This document shows, piece by piece, positions 32,921-41,256 of a stretch of 46,958 nt of DNA (positions are counted from its first letter, which is position 1; each line of letters starts with the position of its first letter). The translations under genes were made by a program, and so were the position numbers. This DNA comes from an uncultured Anaerolineales bacterium. Its GTDB lineage: Bacteria > Chloroflexota > Anaerolineae > Anaerolineales > Villigracilaceae. The stretch is from assembly GCA_937928015.1 (NCBI GenBank), contig CALFXA010000155.1, positions 1-46,958 on the forward strand. The letters run 5' to 3'. The notes under the pieces were generated by a model. It did no database searches, was not told the DNA's origin, and saw nothing but the letters and a program-made list of their open reading frames with translations.

Positions 32921-35900
32921 TCACGGATTGTCATTATCCAAAAGTTGAGAAGCCTCCCAGATCGCCCGTCGCCAGGGTACGTTATTCACGTAACTGCGGC
33001 GGGCGTTTTCGTCGCCGATACGGGCCATTTGATCCTTCAATTGTGCGGCAGCCAAACGCAGAATGTCCTGAGCGCGCGCGTCTCTATTTTGTTCGAGGGC
33101 CTGAAAACAGGATAGGTAGATACGCAAAGGTTCCTCTGAACCATCCAGCGTACCGCCAGCCGACAAGTGCGCCAGAATCGTTCCCGCCTTCCGCAGTGCC
33201 AAGCCAGCCTCGCCCTTTTCCAAGTCTACCTGGATGAGGCCAGCCGTCGCCTCCAGAACTAGGTTGGACAATCCCAGTTCAGTACGGATGGCGATGGATC
33301 GGTGGAAAAAATCCGCCGCGGCCGTGAAATCCTTGTGAGCCAACGCGATGTGGCCGCTGTAGAACAAGGCCCAGGCCTCGCCACTGCGTTCGCCGCCTTC
33401 CTGGAACATTTTCAATGCCTGAGCATTGGCTTGCAGAGCGGCCTCCGTCTCCCCCTGGATGCCCATCACCGCTCCGAGATTGAGCAGCGTATACGCTTCG
33501 TTGTAGCGGTTTCCGCTTTCGCGGCCAATCGTCAGGGCCTGTGCATAGTAGGCGCGGGCGGAGTCAAAATCTCCCAGCATGCCCGCCGTCCAGCCGAGAT
33601 TCCCAATGGCGATGGCATGTCGGCTGCGATCACCCAGCTCACGGGTAATTTGCAACACCTCTTCGAAATACTTCTTCGCCAAAGCATAGTCACCTCGAAT
33701 GAATCCCAACAGGTTGGCCAGGTTATTCAGGGCAGAGGCTTCAAGAGAACGGTTGTGGATTTTCCGCGCAATTGCCACCGCTTCATCGAGATATGCCTGC
33801 GCCGAATCCTGGTCCCCCATTTCCAGGGCGCCCTGGCCCATGGATGTCAGGAGCCTGCACTGTTCCAAAAGGTTTCCAGACTGCCGTGCCAGTTCCAGAT
33901 TCTTCTGGCCCAACTTCGTGGCATCCACATATTTCCCCTGACGCACGAGAATCGCAAACCAGATGGAATAAGCCACCAACAAAAATTTATTGTCATCGAA
34001 TATTTTGACCAGGTCCACCAATTGCATCACGTCGTTCAATGCACTCTGGTACTCCGAACCATCGATGAAATAATAAGCCCGCAGCCTCCAGCAGGCGGCC
34101 AACTTAAGATCATCCCTCAACTTGTGGGCGATGTCATCCAGCATCTTGATGTCGCTGAATTGCTCAGACCGCCTGGCCATCAGGCCATAAATGGTCGCCC
34201 GCTTTTCCAGGAGGTCGAACTGGCGATCCAAATCCTCTGGCGGAGTCAGCTTGAGGGCGCGGGTGAAATAATCCACAGCCTCGGCGTTTTGGTAGGCATC
34301 CGCGGCGAATTTTCCAGCCAGGGTCAAGTAATGGAGCGCCTTATCCTGCAAGGCGGCATGTTCGGCGTGATAGGCCAATTCGCCATAATGAGCATCCAAG
34401 TCAAAGGAATACAGGGTCTCGATGGCCGTCAGCGCAACCTCGTGCAATTCGCGCTGACGGGTTTGCAATTGCATCGAATAAGCGGCGTCCCTGAGCAGGG
34501 CATGGCGGAAGATATAAGAGAGTTCGCTCAACGCAAACCAGATGTCGCTGCGCTCGGCGGACTGTACCTGGTCATCCAGGCGGGAATTGTCTCGCAACAT
34601 TTCGGCCAGCAGCTTCAGTTCGAACTCACGGCCCAGCACGGAAGCGGTCTGGACGGTCTCGCGCACTTCGTGGGTCAGGCTGTCGAGACGGGCGATCAGC
34701 ACCGCGTTGACATCGGTGGGGATGGAATTTTCAGCGCGGGGAGCGGCAGAGTAGGAACCGTCCGCAAGGCGAAGCAGCAGATCGTTCTCGGACAAGTAGC
34801 GCAGGATCTGCTCGGCGAAGAAGGGATTCCCCTCCGAGCGGCGCTCCAGCAGAGAGGTCAGCGACGGGCCAACAGGACCCGCCAGGATGCCCTCAGCCAG
34901 GCGGGAGAGACTCGGCGCCGGCAGGCGAGTCAGGCCAATCTCATGGATTAACTCAGGGCGGTCGAAGTTCGGGAAGCTGCCCTCGGGGCGCGTGGTCCCC
35001 ACAATGGCCAGGGGATAGGATCGCTCGGAGTGAGCCAATACGCTGCGGACCAGGAAGGGCAGGAAGGCACGGGTGTCTTCATCCAGCCAATGCAGGTCTT
35101 CGAGGAAAAGAACCACCGGGTGCTTCAAACATTCCGCGTGGATGAGGGTCGCCAGGGCCGTGAAGGTGTTCTCGTAGCGGCCTTTCGCGTCCAGGCGGTC
35201 ATAAAACGATCCAGGCTGATCAAGGTTGAGCAAGGCAGCCAGCACGGTATGCGTGCGGATCAACTCGGTGGCGACCTCGGAATCTGGTACTTCCTCGATG
35301 ATGGCCTGCAAGCGGTCATCGAAGGCGCGCCAGTTTGCTTCGTCGGGCAGGTCCTCGGAGAAGTTGAAAAGGGATCGCAGCCAGGCCTTGAACGGGTTGA
35401 ACGACTGACGCAGGATCTCGTCCGTCTGGCCGATCACCCAATGCAGGGATTCCGCGCCCGCGGCATGCTCGAACTCGTAGACGAGGCGGCTTTTGCCGAT
35501 GCCCGCCTCTCCTCGAATCACCATCACGCCCGCGAACTCGCCGCGCTCCAGCGGCTGGATGAACTCGTGCCAATGCGCCAATTCCGCTTCCCGTCCCACC
35601 ATCTCGCCGCGATAAATGTTCTCAGTCACCTGTTTACGCCCCGACAACGCGAAGGTCTTGATCTTGTGCGAGAAGCCCTTGAAGGAATGTTCGCCCAATG
35701 GATAGATGTCGAAGTGCTTTTCGGCGCGGCGCGCCACCTCTTCTTCCATCCATACTTCGCCGTCGTTGCTGGCGCCCATCATGCGCGCCGCCAGGTTCAC
35801 GCCCCAGCCGTAGGCGGTATAGTCCTCGCGCATGGAAGCGCCCATGAACCCCGCGTAGGCCTGTTGATAAGAAACACCCGCGCGGAACTTGATACCCGTC

Positions 35901-36847
35901 AGATCGTGCAGATCGAGCAGGAAGTTAAGGGCGCGGTCCACGTTATTCTCGTGGACGGTCGGCGCGCCCCAAAAGAGCAGGATGTTGAATCCCTTGTCGC
36001 CTAATTCGGGGCGCAGGAAGAATCCATCGTAGCGTTTCTGGAGTTTGAAGACACTCTCCATGAACGGCGTGACGAAGGCCTCGTCAGTCGGGTCGATGGG
36101 GATGTCGACGAACACGTTGACCACGGGGCGGAACTCGCCGACGATGGGCTGTTGCACCACGCTCGTCGGGTAGAAGAGACTCAAAATATCGGGAGCCGCC
36201 GTCGGTTCCGCATGTGGGAACGGGGCGGGCAATTCGCCGTAGACCCGTTCCACACGCTGAAATCCGTCGTCGAAGGCAACGGTCTCCAAGCGGTCGGCCA
36301 GCGCGGAGTAGGAGGCCGCGTCGAGGATGATTTCGCCCGGGCCCGAGTGTTCCTCAGCTGCCACGGAGTTGTCCACGCTCGTGCCGCGCACGCAGTACGT
36401 GGCCTGGGAGCCGTCGGCGCTATCGAGCAGCAACCAACTGACCTCGCCGAAGCCCAGTCCCGCCTTGAGCGAGATGGGAAAGATGCCGAACCGGGTGCTG
36501 ACTTGTGAATGGGTGTGGGCATGTTCCTGGATGGCGACCACCGCCGCCAATCCGCGCAACACGGCTGGACCCCGGGCTGGGTCCTCGATGAAGATGGCCT
36601 GAAACGCGTCTCCGGCGTACCCCACCACGAATCCGCCCTGGGCGTAGACCGCTTCGACCAGCGGCTCGAAGACCCCGCGCATTACCTGAGTCAACGTCTC
36701 GGCCCCAGATTGTTCATGCCGCGCCAACACGTCGGTCATGGTGGAGAAGCCCGAGAGGTCCACGAAGATGCCCGCGGAAGGCAGGCTGCCGCGCAATTCA
36801 CGGGCTTGATATTTTTCGAGAATAAAGTGAGGGACGAGTTGCCGCAT
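32921..36847 (-). CDS. Soluble-adenylyl-cyclase-like protein: two cyclase domains, STAND ATPase, TPRs
   Basis: 1308 residues. C1 cyclase domain at about 20-215 keeps both metal aspartates (IFVDLSGFSTMTD and YAGDAFQAIF). C2 at about 240-410 keeps the Asn/Arg pair of the transition-state motif (YGWGVNLAARMMG) and a DKGFNILLFWGAP element. Together they could build one complete class III active site. An ATPase of the AAA_16/STAND type follows, with Walker A GEAGIGKSR at about 445 and Walker B VVLFLEDLHWLDED. A winged-helix-like segment and at least eight TPR-like repeats run from about 830 to 1260 (LNNLANLLGFIRGDYALAKKYFEE). This is the order seen in animal soluble adenylyl cyclase. TACAAT lies 6 bases before the ATG with no ribosome site. 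The trigger is unknown; TPRs suggest protein or ligand sensing. Confidence 0.9.
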   Translation of the reverse strand: MRQLVPHFILEKYQARELRGSLPSAGIFVDLSGFSTMTDVLARHEQSGAETLTQVMRGVFEPLVEAVYAQGGFVVGYAGDAFQAIFIEDPARGPAVLRGLAAVVAIQEHAHTHSQVSTRFGIFPISLKAGLGFGEVSWLLLDSADGSQATYCVRGTSVDNSVAAEEHSGPGEIILDAASYSALADRLETVAFDDGFQRVERVYGELPAPFPHAEPTAAPDILSLFYPTSVVQQPIVGEFRPVVNVFVDIPIDPTDEAFVTPFMESVFKLQKRYDGFFLRPELGDKGFNILLFWGAPTVHENNVDRALNFLLDLHDLTGIKFRAGVSYQQAYAGFMGASMREDYTAYGWGVNLAARMMGASNDGEVWMEEEVARRAEKHFDIYPLGEHSFKGFSHKIKTFALSGRKQVTENIYRGEMVGREAELAHWHEFIQPLERGEFAGVMVIRGEAGIGKSRLVYEFEHAAGAESLHWVIGQTDEILRQSFNPFKAWLRSLFNFSEDLPDEANWRAFDDRLQAIIEEVPDSEVATELIRTHTVLAALLNLDQPGSFYDRLDAKGRYENTFTALATLIHAECLKHPVVLFLEDLHWLDEDTRAFLPFLVRSVLAHSERSYPLAIVGTTRPEGSFPNFDRPELIHEIGLTRLPAPSLSRLAEGILAGPVGPSLTSLLERRSEGNPFFAEQILRYLSENDLLLRLADGSYSAAPRAENSIPTDVNAVLIARLDSLTHEVRETVQTASVLGREFELKLLAEMLRDNSRLDDQVQSAERSDIWFALSELSYIFRHALLRDAAYSMQLQTRQRELHEVALTAIETLYSFDLDAHYGELAYHAEHAALQDKALHYLTLAGKFAADAYQNAEAVDYFTRALKLTPPEDLDRQFDLLEKRATIYGLMARRSEQFSDIKMLDDIAHKLRDDLKLAACWRLRAYYFIDGSEYQSALNDVMQLVDLVKIFDDNKFLLVAYSIWFAILVRQGKYVDATKLGQKNLELARQSGNLLEQCRLLTSMGQGALEMGDQDSAQAYLDEAVAIARKIHNRSLEASALNNLANLLGFIRGDYALAKKYFEEVLQITRELGDRSRHAIAIGNLGWTAGMLGDFDSARAYYAQALTIGRESGNRYNEAYTLLNLGAVMGIQGETEAALQANAQALKMFQEGGERSGEAWALFYSGHIALAHKDFTAAADFFHRSIAIRTELGLSNLVLEATAGLIQVDLEKGEAGLALRKAGTILAHLSAGGTLDGSEEPLRIYLSCFQALEQNRDARAQDILRLAAAQLKDQMARIGDENARRSYVNNVPWRRAIWEASQLLDNDNP

Positions 36848-36954
36848 GGAAAAATTGTAGCATGGATGTCAAGAGTTACATGATCGGTTTAAAGAAACAT
36901 ACCGATTCACTCGGTACATAAAAATCGGCATCTCAAAAGAGCGTCATAACAAAC
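36848..36954. other. Intergenic region upstream of the cyclase gene
   Basis: 107 bases with interleaved inverted repeats (TCGGT/ACCGA, CCGAT/ATCGG at 36884-36930) and the TACAAT box at 36854-36859. The repeats could be a regulator site for the cyclase gene or the terminator of the oxidoreductase upstream. Confidence 0.4.
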
Positions 36955-39900
36955 TCAGGCACCGTCCGCCTTCAACGCCCGCGCCACCAACACAATGGGA
37001 TGCGTGGTATTGACCTTCGCGCCCTGCTCGATTTGCAAGCGGCAGGCGGAACCTGTGGAAACTACCCCCTCCTGGCCTCCCCCAAATCCTGTGGATTTTG
37101 AGGAGGAATATTTCAGAGACGGCAGCAACTTCAACTCCCCTACTTTCATCGAGAGATCGTAATGCTCGGCTTCGTAGCCGAAGGTGCCAGCCATGCCGCA
37201 GCAGCCCGCGTCGCTGAGCTCGACTTCGTAGCCGCAGTGACGCAGGACAGCCATCGTGGCGGCGGGCCCTGTGGGCTGGCCGTCGTCCGCGGCGGCTTCG
37301 GCGCGTTGGTGGCAGTGAGGGTGGAAGAGGAGTTTCTGCAGCTTGCTATTTGCCTGGCTGGCAATTTCATTTTTCTTTTCTAGTTTTCCTACGCGCAAGA
37401 CTTTAAACTCAGGCGAGCGCAGGAGCCATTCTTCGAGCAGCCAGGTGCGGCGGGAGAGTTTCTCCAATTCAGCGGCACGGGCTGGAAGCAGGTCATGGTA
37501 GTCGTGCTTGAGGCAGTACAGGTCGGGCGGTTCCAGGCCGACGATGGCGGCTTCGCCGTTCGGGTCAAGACGCTGGATGGCGGTCAACACCCGTTCGGCG
37601 TGATGACGAGCAGCGTCGATGAAGCCCTTCGAGAGCAGGGATGCCCCCGCCCCAACCACGGGAATGACCTGCACGTCCACGCCGAGATGGGACAGCACGT
37701 CGAAGGCGGCCTGCTCCACTTGCGGTTCGATGTAGCGTGTGAAGGCGTCGGACAGGAAGAGGACGCGGCGAGTCGAGTCGGCAACCCGACCTACATGGGC
37801 GCGCTTCGTCGAATACTTTGGCAAGGGACGCTCGGTCGTGATGCCCGTAATCTTCGCGATCAACTTGCGGGTCGGGTCGAGGCCCATGATGGCGTTCGCC
37901 AGCGGCGCAATGGGCGACATCAGCGCCGAGACGGTGTGGAAATAACCAAACAGATAATCGCGCAACTGACGAGGGTGGGATTTGTAATACTCGTCCATGA
38001 AGGCAAACTTGATCTTCGCCATGTCCACGCCCGAGGGACATTCGGCCTTGCAGCCTTTGCAGGCCAGGCAGAGATCGAGGGAGGCGAAGACTTCGGATTG
38101 CAGACCGTGGACTGTGAACGGTCGACCGTCTACGGTCCATCGTCCAGAGATCATCGCCCGCAGCAGGTTTGCCCTTCCCCTTGTGGCATTCTGCTCCTCG
38201 CGCGTAGCCTGGAAGGAGGGACACATCACGCCGTCGAACTTGCGGCACACCCCCTGTCCGTTACATTGCTCGATGGCGTTGGCCAGGCCGTCTTGATGCG
38301 AGAAGTCGAGCGGAGTCGGCCAGACCTTCGTGCGGTAGTCCAGGCCGTAGCGCAGGTTGGCGTCCATGCGCGGGGCGTCGATCAGCTTGCCAGGGTTGAG
38401 AATCCGCTCGGGGTCGGCGGCCAGCTTGAGGGTCCGAAAGGCGTGAAGTACTTCGTCGCCGTAGATGTTCCCCAGCCATTCCGAATGTGAGAGCCCATCG
38501 CCGTGCTCGCTGCTCATCGATCCGCCCAGCGAAATGGTCAGCGCCAGCACAGCCTCCGAGATGCCGCGCAGCTCGCGCACCTGCGTCTTGAGGTTGAGGA
38601 TGGGCCGAATGTGCAGGCAGCCCGCCGAGGCGTGCGCGTAAAACTCGGCCCGCGTGTGGAACTCGTCGAGGATGTGCTGCACGCCGCGCACGAATCCGCC
38701 CAGGCGCTCGACGGGGATGGCGCAATCTTCGATGAAGGTCACGGTCTTGGCATCGCCCGTGTGCGAGGCCAGGATGCCCAACCCCATCTTGCGGATGTTC
38801 CAGATGCGGGATTGATCTTGCGCGGACTCGGCCAGCACGTCGGGATGCAGCGCCAGCGCCCGCTCTTTCAGGACCTCAGGCTGATCGCCGCTAAACTCGA
38901 CGACCAGCAACGCCTCCGAGTCCCCCGCCAGGATCTGCGCCTGAGCCGCATACGCAGGGACAGCCATCGCCAGGCGGACGATGTTGCGCGAGATCAGCTC
39001 GATGGCGCTGGGACGATGTTCGAGCAGGCGCGGCACATCGTCACAGGCGGCGGCGCTCGAGTCATAGTTCAAGACGGTCAGGATGGTGTGCTTGGGCTTC
39101 GGTACCAGGTTGAGCGTGGCGCGGCGGATGACGGCCAGCGTGCCTTCGGAGCCAGCCAGGAGGGGAGCCAAATTGAGAGATTGAGAATCGAGAGTCGGGA
39201 ATCGAGAGTCGGGAATCGGGGGTTGGTAAACGGTCCAGCGGTCGCGGTCTTCGGTCCATTGTGATGGTACGGAAGGAGACCACGGAAGCAGGTAGTTGAG
39301 TCGATAACCTGCCGAGTTGCGCCAGGTAGTGGGATAGTGTTGCTGGATGGCAGCAGCGTATTTTTCACGGAGGTCGAGGCAGGTCAGAAGGAAAGAAGAA
39401 AGGCGATTGTCCTCTCTCTTTTTCCTCTTCACTTCTTCTACTTCAAACGCTTTCCACGTCGCCAGACTCCCATCCGCCATGACCACATCCGCCGCGAGGA
39501 TATGATCCGCCGCCATGCCGTACAGGATGGAGTGCGCGCCCGTGGCGTTGTTGCCGATGACGCCGCCCACGGTGGCGCGTTCTGCCGAGGCGGGGTCGGG
39601 GCCGAATTGCAGTCCATGTTTGGCGGCGGCCTTGTTGAGCGCAGCGAGGATCACGCCAGGCTCGACGGTGGCCGTGCGCGCTTCGGGGTCGACCTCGATA
39701 ATGCGATCCAGCCAGCGCGAGACATCCACGATCAGGGCTTCGCCCACGGCCTGCCCCGCCAGCGAGGACCCAGACCCGCGCGGCAGGATGGGCGTTTTGT
39801 ATTTAGCGGCCAGCTCAACCACGGCTTGCAGGTCATGCTGGTCCCGCGGAATGACCACGCCCAGCGGCTCGATCTGGTAAATGGACGCGTCGGTGCTGTA

Positions 39901-39984
39901 CAGGATGCGCGACGCCAGGTCCGTGCGGACGCTGCCTGCGATGGATTGCTTCAGTTCGGCGAGGAGGTCAGGGGAAAGGGTCAT
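36955..39984 (-). CDS. FAD-linked oxidase fused to Fe-S (CCG-domain) reductase, D-lactate/glycolate dehydrogenase type
   Basis: 1009 residues. The N-terminal half is a PCMH-type FAD domain (ILPRGSGSSLAGQAVGEALIVDVSRWLD, VGGVIGNNATGAHS, LLAGSEGTLAVI) with the FAD-oxidase C domain (YAHASAGCLHIRP, SSEHGDGLSHSEW, DPERILNPGKL). The second half has cysteine motifs for two Fe-S clusters (CNGQGVCRKFDGVMCPS; CLACKGCKAECPSGVD). It then has two CCG-like segments (HPHCHQR and DAGCCGMAGTFGYE). It resembles GlcD and GlcF joined in one chain and should oxidise a 2-hydroxyacid, passing electrons to the membrane pool or another acceptor. Two in-frame repeat insertions interrupt it (near residues 258 and 620). 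TACAAT lies 6 bases before the ATG. Confidence 0.92.
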   Translation of the reverse strand: MTLSPDLLAELKQSIAGSVRTDLASRILYSTDASIYQIEPLGVVIPRDQHDLQAVVELAAKYKTPILPRGSGSSLAGQAVGEALIVDVSRWLDRIIEVDPEARTATVEPGVILAALNKAAAKHGLQFGPDPASAERATVGGVIGNNATGAHSILYGMAADHILAADVVMADGSLATWKAFEVEEVKRKKREDNRLSSFLLTCLDLREKYAAAIQQHYPTTWRNSAGYRLNYLLPWSPSVPSQWTEDRDRWTVYQPPIPDSRFPTLDSQSLNLAPLLAGSEGTLAVIRRATLNLVPKPKHTILTVLNYDSSAAACDDVPRLLEHRPSAIELISRNIVRLAMAVPAYAAQAQILAGDSEALLVVEFSGDQPEVLKERALALHPDVLAESAQDQSRIWNIRKMGLGILASHTGDAKTVTFIEDCAIPVERLGGFVRGVQHILDEFHTRAEFYAHASAGCLHIRPILNLKTQVRELRGISEAVLALTISLGGSMSSEHGDGLSHSEWLGNIYGDEVLHAFRTLKLAADPERILNPGKLIDAPRMDANLRYGLDYRTKVWPTPLDFSHQDGLANAIEQCNGQGVCRKFDGVMCPSFQATREEQNATRGRANLLRAMISGRWTVDGRPFTVHGLQSEVFASLDLCLACKGCKAECPSGVDMAKIKFAFMDEYYKSHPRQLRDYLFGYFHTVSALMSPIAPLANAIMGLDPTRKLIAKITGITTERPLPKYSTKRAHVGRVADSTRRVLFLSDAFTRYIEPQVEQAAFDVLSHLGVDVQVIPVVGAGASLLSKGFIDAARHHAERVLTAIQRLDPNGEAAIVGLEPPDLYCLKHDYHDLLPARAAELEKLSRRTWLLEEWLLRSPEFKVLRVGKLEKKNEIASQANSKLQKLLFHPHCHQRAEAAADDGQPTGPAATMAVLRHCGYEVELSDAGCCGMAGTFGYEAEHYDLSMKVGELKLLPSLKYSSSKSTGFGGGQEGVVSTGSACRLQIEQGAKVNTTHPIVLVARALKADGA
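38103..38147. repeat. In-frame GGTCNNC-type repeat inside the FAD/Fe-S gene
   Basis: Short reiterated words (CCGTGGAC, GGTCGACCGT, CGGTCCATCGTCC) encode RWTVDGRPFTVHG between the two Fe-S motif regions. The text looks like an intergenic repeat family, not like conserved enzyme sequence. Confidence 0.5.
39178..39262. repeat. In-frame 14-bp direct repeats inside the FAD/Fe-S gene
   Basis: AATCGAGAGTCGGG occurs twice in a row (39186-39199 and 39200-39213), with partial units on both sides. A run of CGGTCC words follows to 39262. It encodes PIPDSRFPTLDSQ in a surface-loop position of the FAD domain. Confidence 0.65.
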
Positions 39985-40081
39985 GCGGGGATTGTAATGC
40001 AGAAATTATTTTTGTCTTCCCCGCCACCACACCCTCCACATACCCCCCCATCCTACAACAAATCAAGCAGAGAATGAAAAA

Positions 40082-40885
40082 CTACACGCCAATCTGACCA
40101 CGAATCATCAAAAATATTATCTCACCATCAGTCATTGCTGATGGAATTTGGTGTGTCGAGACAAACTCATTCACAGCATTTGTTTGCATCATCACCACAT
40201 CAGGGTCCAAATACTGTTCACAAAGTTGTTTTCTCATCGACTCATTACAACCCGACCCCTTAACCAGCATTGGAAAAACCATAGATCCAGGAACCATGTT
40301 AAATAATCTGTCTAATTCGTATCCAGAATTATCGGAGGTGCTCACCTGGTACCAGATCAATCCTGGAACATCAACCCCCTCTTGTTTCACGGCCTGCACC
40401 GCATAATACACACCATCTCCCCCGCTGACCAACGTAACCCCCATAATGGGGCGTTTACTCACATCATTCCAATCCGCACTATTCTCTGGGATGAAGAAGC
40501 TTTGGAATTTATTAGCACTATTGTTAATTCGATCCCGTGTCGGGATATATGGCTGTACATTAGGACCAAAGTTGGGGATTTGCCCGTCTTTATACATTTG
40601 CAAGATCGTCGTAGCGATTTCTTTGCGTTTTTCAGGTGTCGACCCATCAGGCAAGGTCTCTGGATGTTGATACATCTGCTCCCGACTCGTCACGAGCGTG
40701 ATGGGAGGCAGCGGAGTCACAGTCGGCGTGCCCGTGGGAGATGGGGTCAGCGCTTCAGTGGCCGTTGCACTCGGCAAGGGGGAAGCGGAAGGCGAGGCGA
40801 TCACCGTCGCCGCAGGAGATGCCACTGGTGCGGCACAAGCCGCGAGCAGGATGAGCAAAAGGGAAATAAGGATAACATTTTTCAT
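40082..40885 (-). CDS. Lipoprotein of unknown function
   Basis: 267 residues with a lipoprotein signal (MKNVILISLLLILLAACAAP, Cys17) and a Thr/Ser/Pro-rich linker to about residue 60. The globular part of about 200 residues includes KRKEIATTILQMYKDGQIPNF, PIMGVTLVSGGDGVYYAVQ and a Cys-containing GSGCNESMRKQLCEQYL. AGGAGG lies six bases before the ATG, and a TATAAT is present at 40907-40912 on the minus strand. I do not recognise the domain. GC is below that of the flanking enzyme genes, as for other lipoproteins here. Confidence 0.8.
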   Translation of the reverse strand: MKNVILISLLLILLAACAAPVASPAATVIASPSASPLPSATATEALTPSPTGTPTVTPLPPITLVTSREQMYQHPETLPDGSTPEKRKEIATTILQMYKDGQIPNFGPNVQPYIPTRDRINNSANKFQSFFIPENSADWNDVSKRPIMGVTLVSGGDGVYYAVQAVKQEGVDVPGLIWYQVSTSDNSGYELDRLFNMVPGSMVFPMLVKGSGCNESMRKQLCEQYLDPDVVMMQTNAVNEFVSTHQIPSAMTDGEIIFLMIRGQIGV

Positions 40886-40941
40886 GGGTGACCTCCTGAC
40901 GCAGGGATTATACCCCGCCGAATTGTTCTCCCTATTTGCTT

Positions 40942-41214
40942 TCAGACCTCCGAAGTCTTCGAGACTTCGGAGGTCTCTACTAAATCGGAACTCATGCCAA
41001 CTAAATTGAGAGGCATACCAACCAAGTCAGGATGCTTACCGACTAGATTAGTACGCTCACCGACTAAATCCGTAGGCGCACCGATAAAGCCAGTAAATCT
41101 GCCAAATAAACCAATGTCCTTACCAACAAAACCCGTGGACATACTGACTAAATCAGGAAGCACACCGACCAAAAAGTGACTGCCGCCATGTCTATAGCCT
41201 CCTTCCCCCACCAT
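40942..41214 (-). CDS. Heptapeptide-repeat small ORF (LVGxxxD)
   Basis: 90 residues from ATG 41214; a TTG 21 bases earlier is also open. About nine heptads run LVGVLPD, LVSMSTG, FVGKDIG, LFGRFTG, FIGAPTD, LVGERTN, LVGKHPD, LVGMPLN, LVGMSSD. On this strand the variation between units is mainly synonymous at third positions (GGT/GGC, GTT/GTC, TTA/TTG/CTA) or conservative (L/F, V/I/F, D/N/G). Read on the plus strand, third positions are instead fixed, so minus is the likely coding sense. There is no good ribosome site, and the 3' end runs into a hairpin encoding ETSEVSKTSEV. It may be a decayed or very short repeat protein. Confidence 0.4.
   Translation of the reverse strand: MVGEGGYRHGGSHFLVGVLPDLVSMSTGFVGKDIGLFGRFTGFIGAPTDLVGERTNLVGKHPDLVGMPLNLVGMSSDLVETSEVSKTSEV
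40944..40976. repeat. 14-bp perfect hairpin beside the 21-bp repeats
   Basis: AGACCTCCGAAGTC (40944-40957) pairs with GACTTCGGAGGTCT (40963-40976) around TTCGA. There is no T-run. It borders the repeat array on its lipoprotein-gene side. Confidence 0.7.
40979..41182. repeat. Degenerate tandem array of 21-bp units
   Basis: About nine units of exactly 21 bp with the plus-strand core ACCGACTAAATC and a variable remainder; units start near 40994, 41015, 41036, 41057, 41078, 41099, 41120, 41141 and 41162. The array lies between a 14-bp and a 16-bp hairpin. It fills the 371-base gap between the lipoprotein and the UroD-like gene. Confidence 0.85.
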
Positions 41215-41215
41215 C

Positions 41216-41256
41216 AAGGAGACAGTCACTTGCAAAGTGGCTGTCTCCTTTGTTTT
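41216..41256 (+). terminator. 16-bp stem-loop with T-run, copy of the rtcB-leader terminator
   Basis: Bases 41216-41231 pair with 41235-41250 (one wobble), followed by TGTTTTTT. The core GACAGTCACTT/AAAGTGGCTGTC is nearly the same as at 12981-13005. The T-run is on the plus strand and abuts the stop of the minus-strand UroD-like gene, so it could end a plus transcript or act for both. Confidence 0.65.

Noticed and set aside
40979..41182. CRISPR array reading of the 21-bp repeats
   Set aside because: Units are head-to-tail without unique spacers, degenerate, and show codon-like variation. No cas gene is present.
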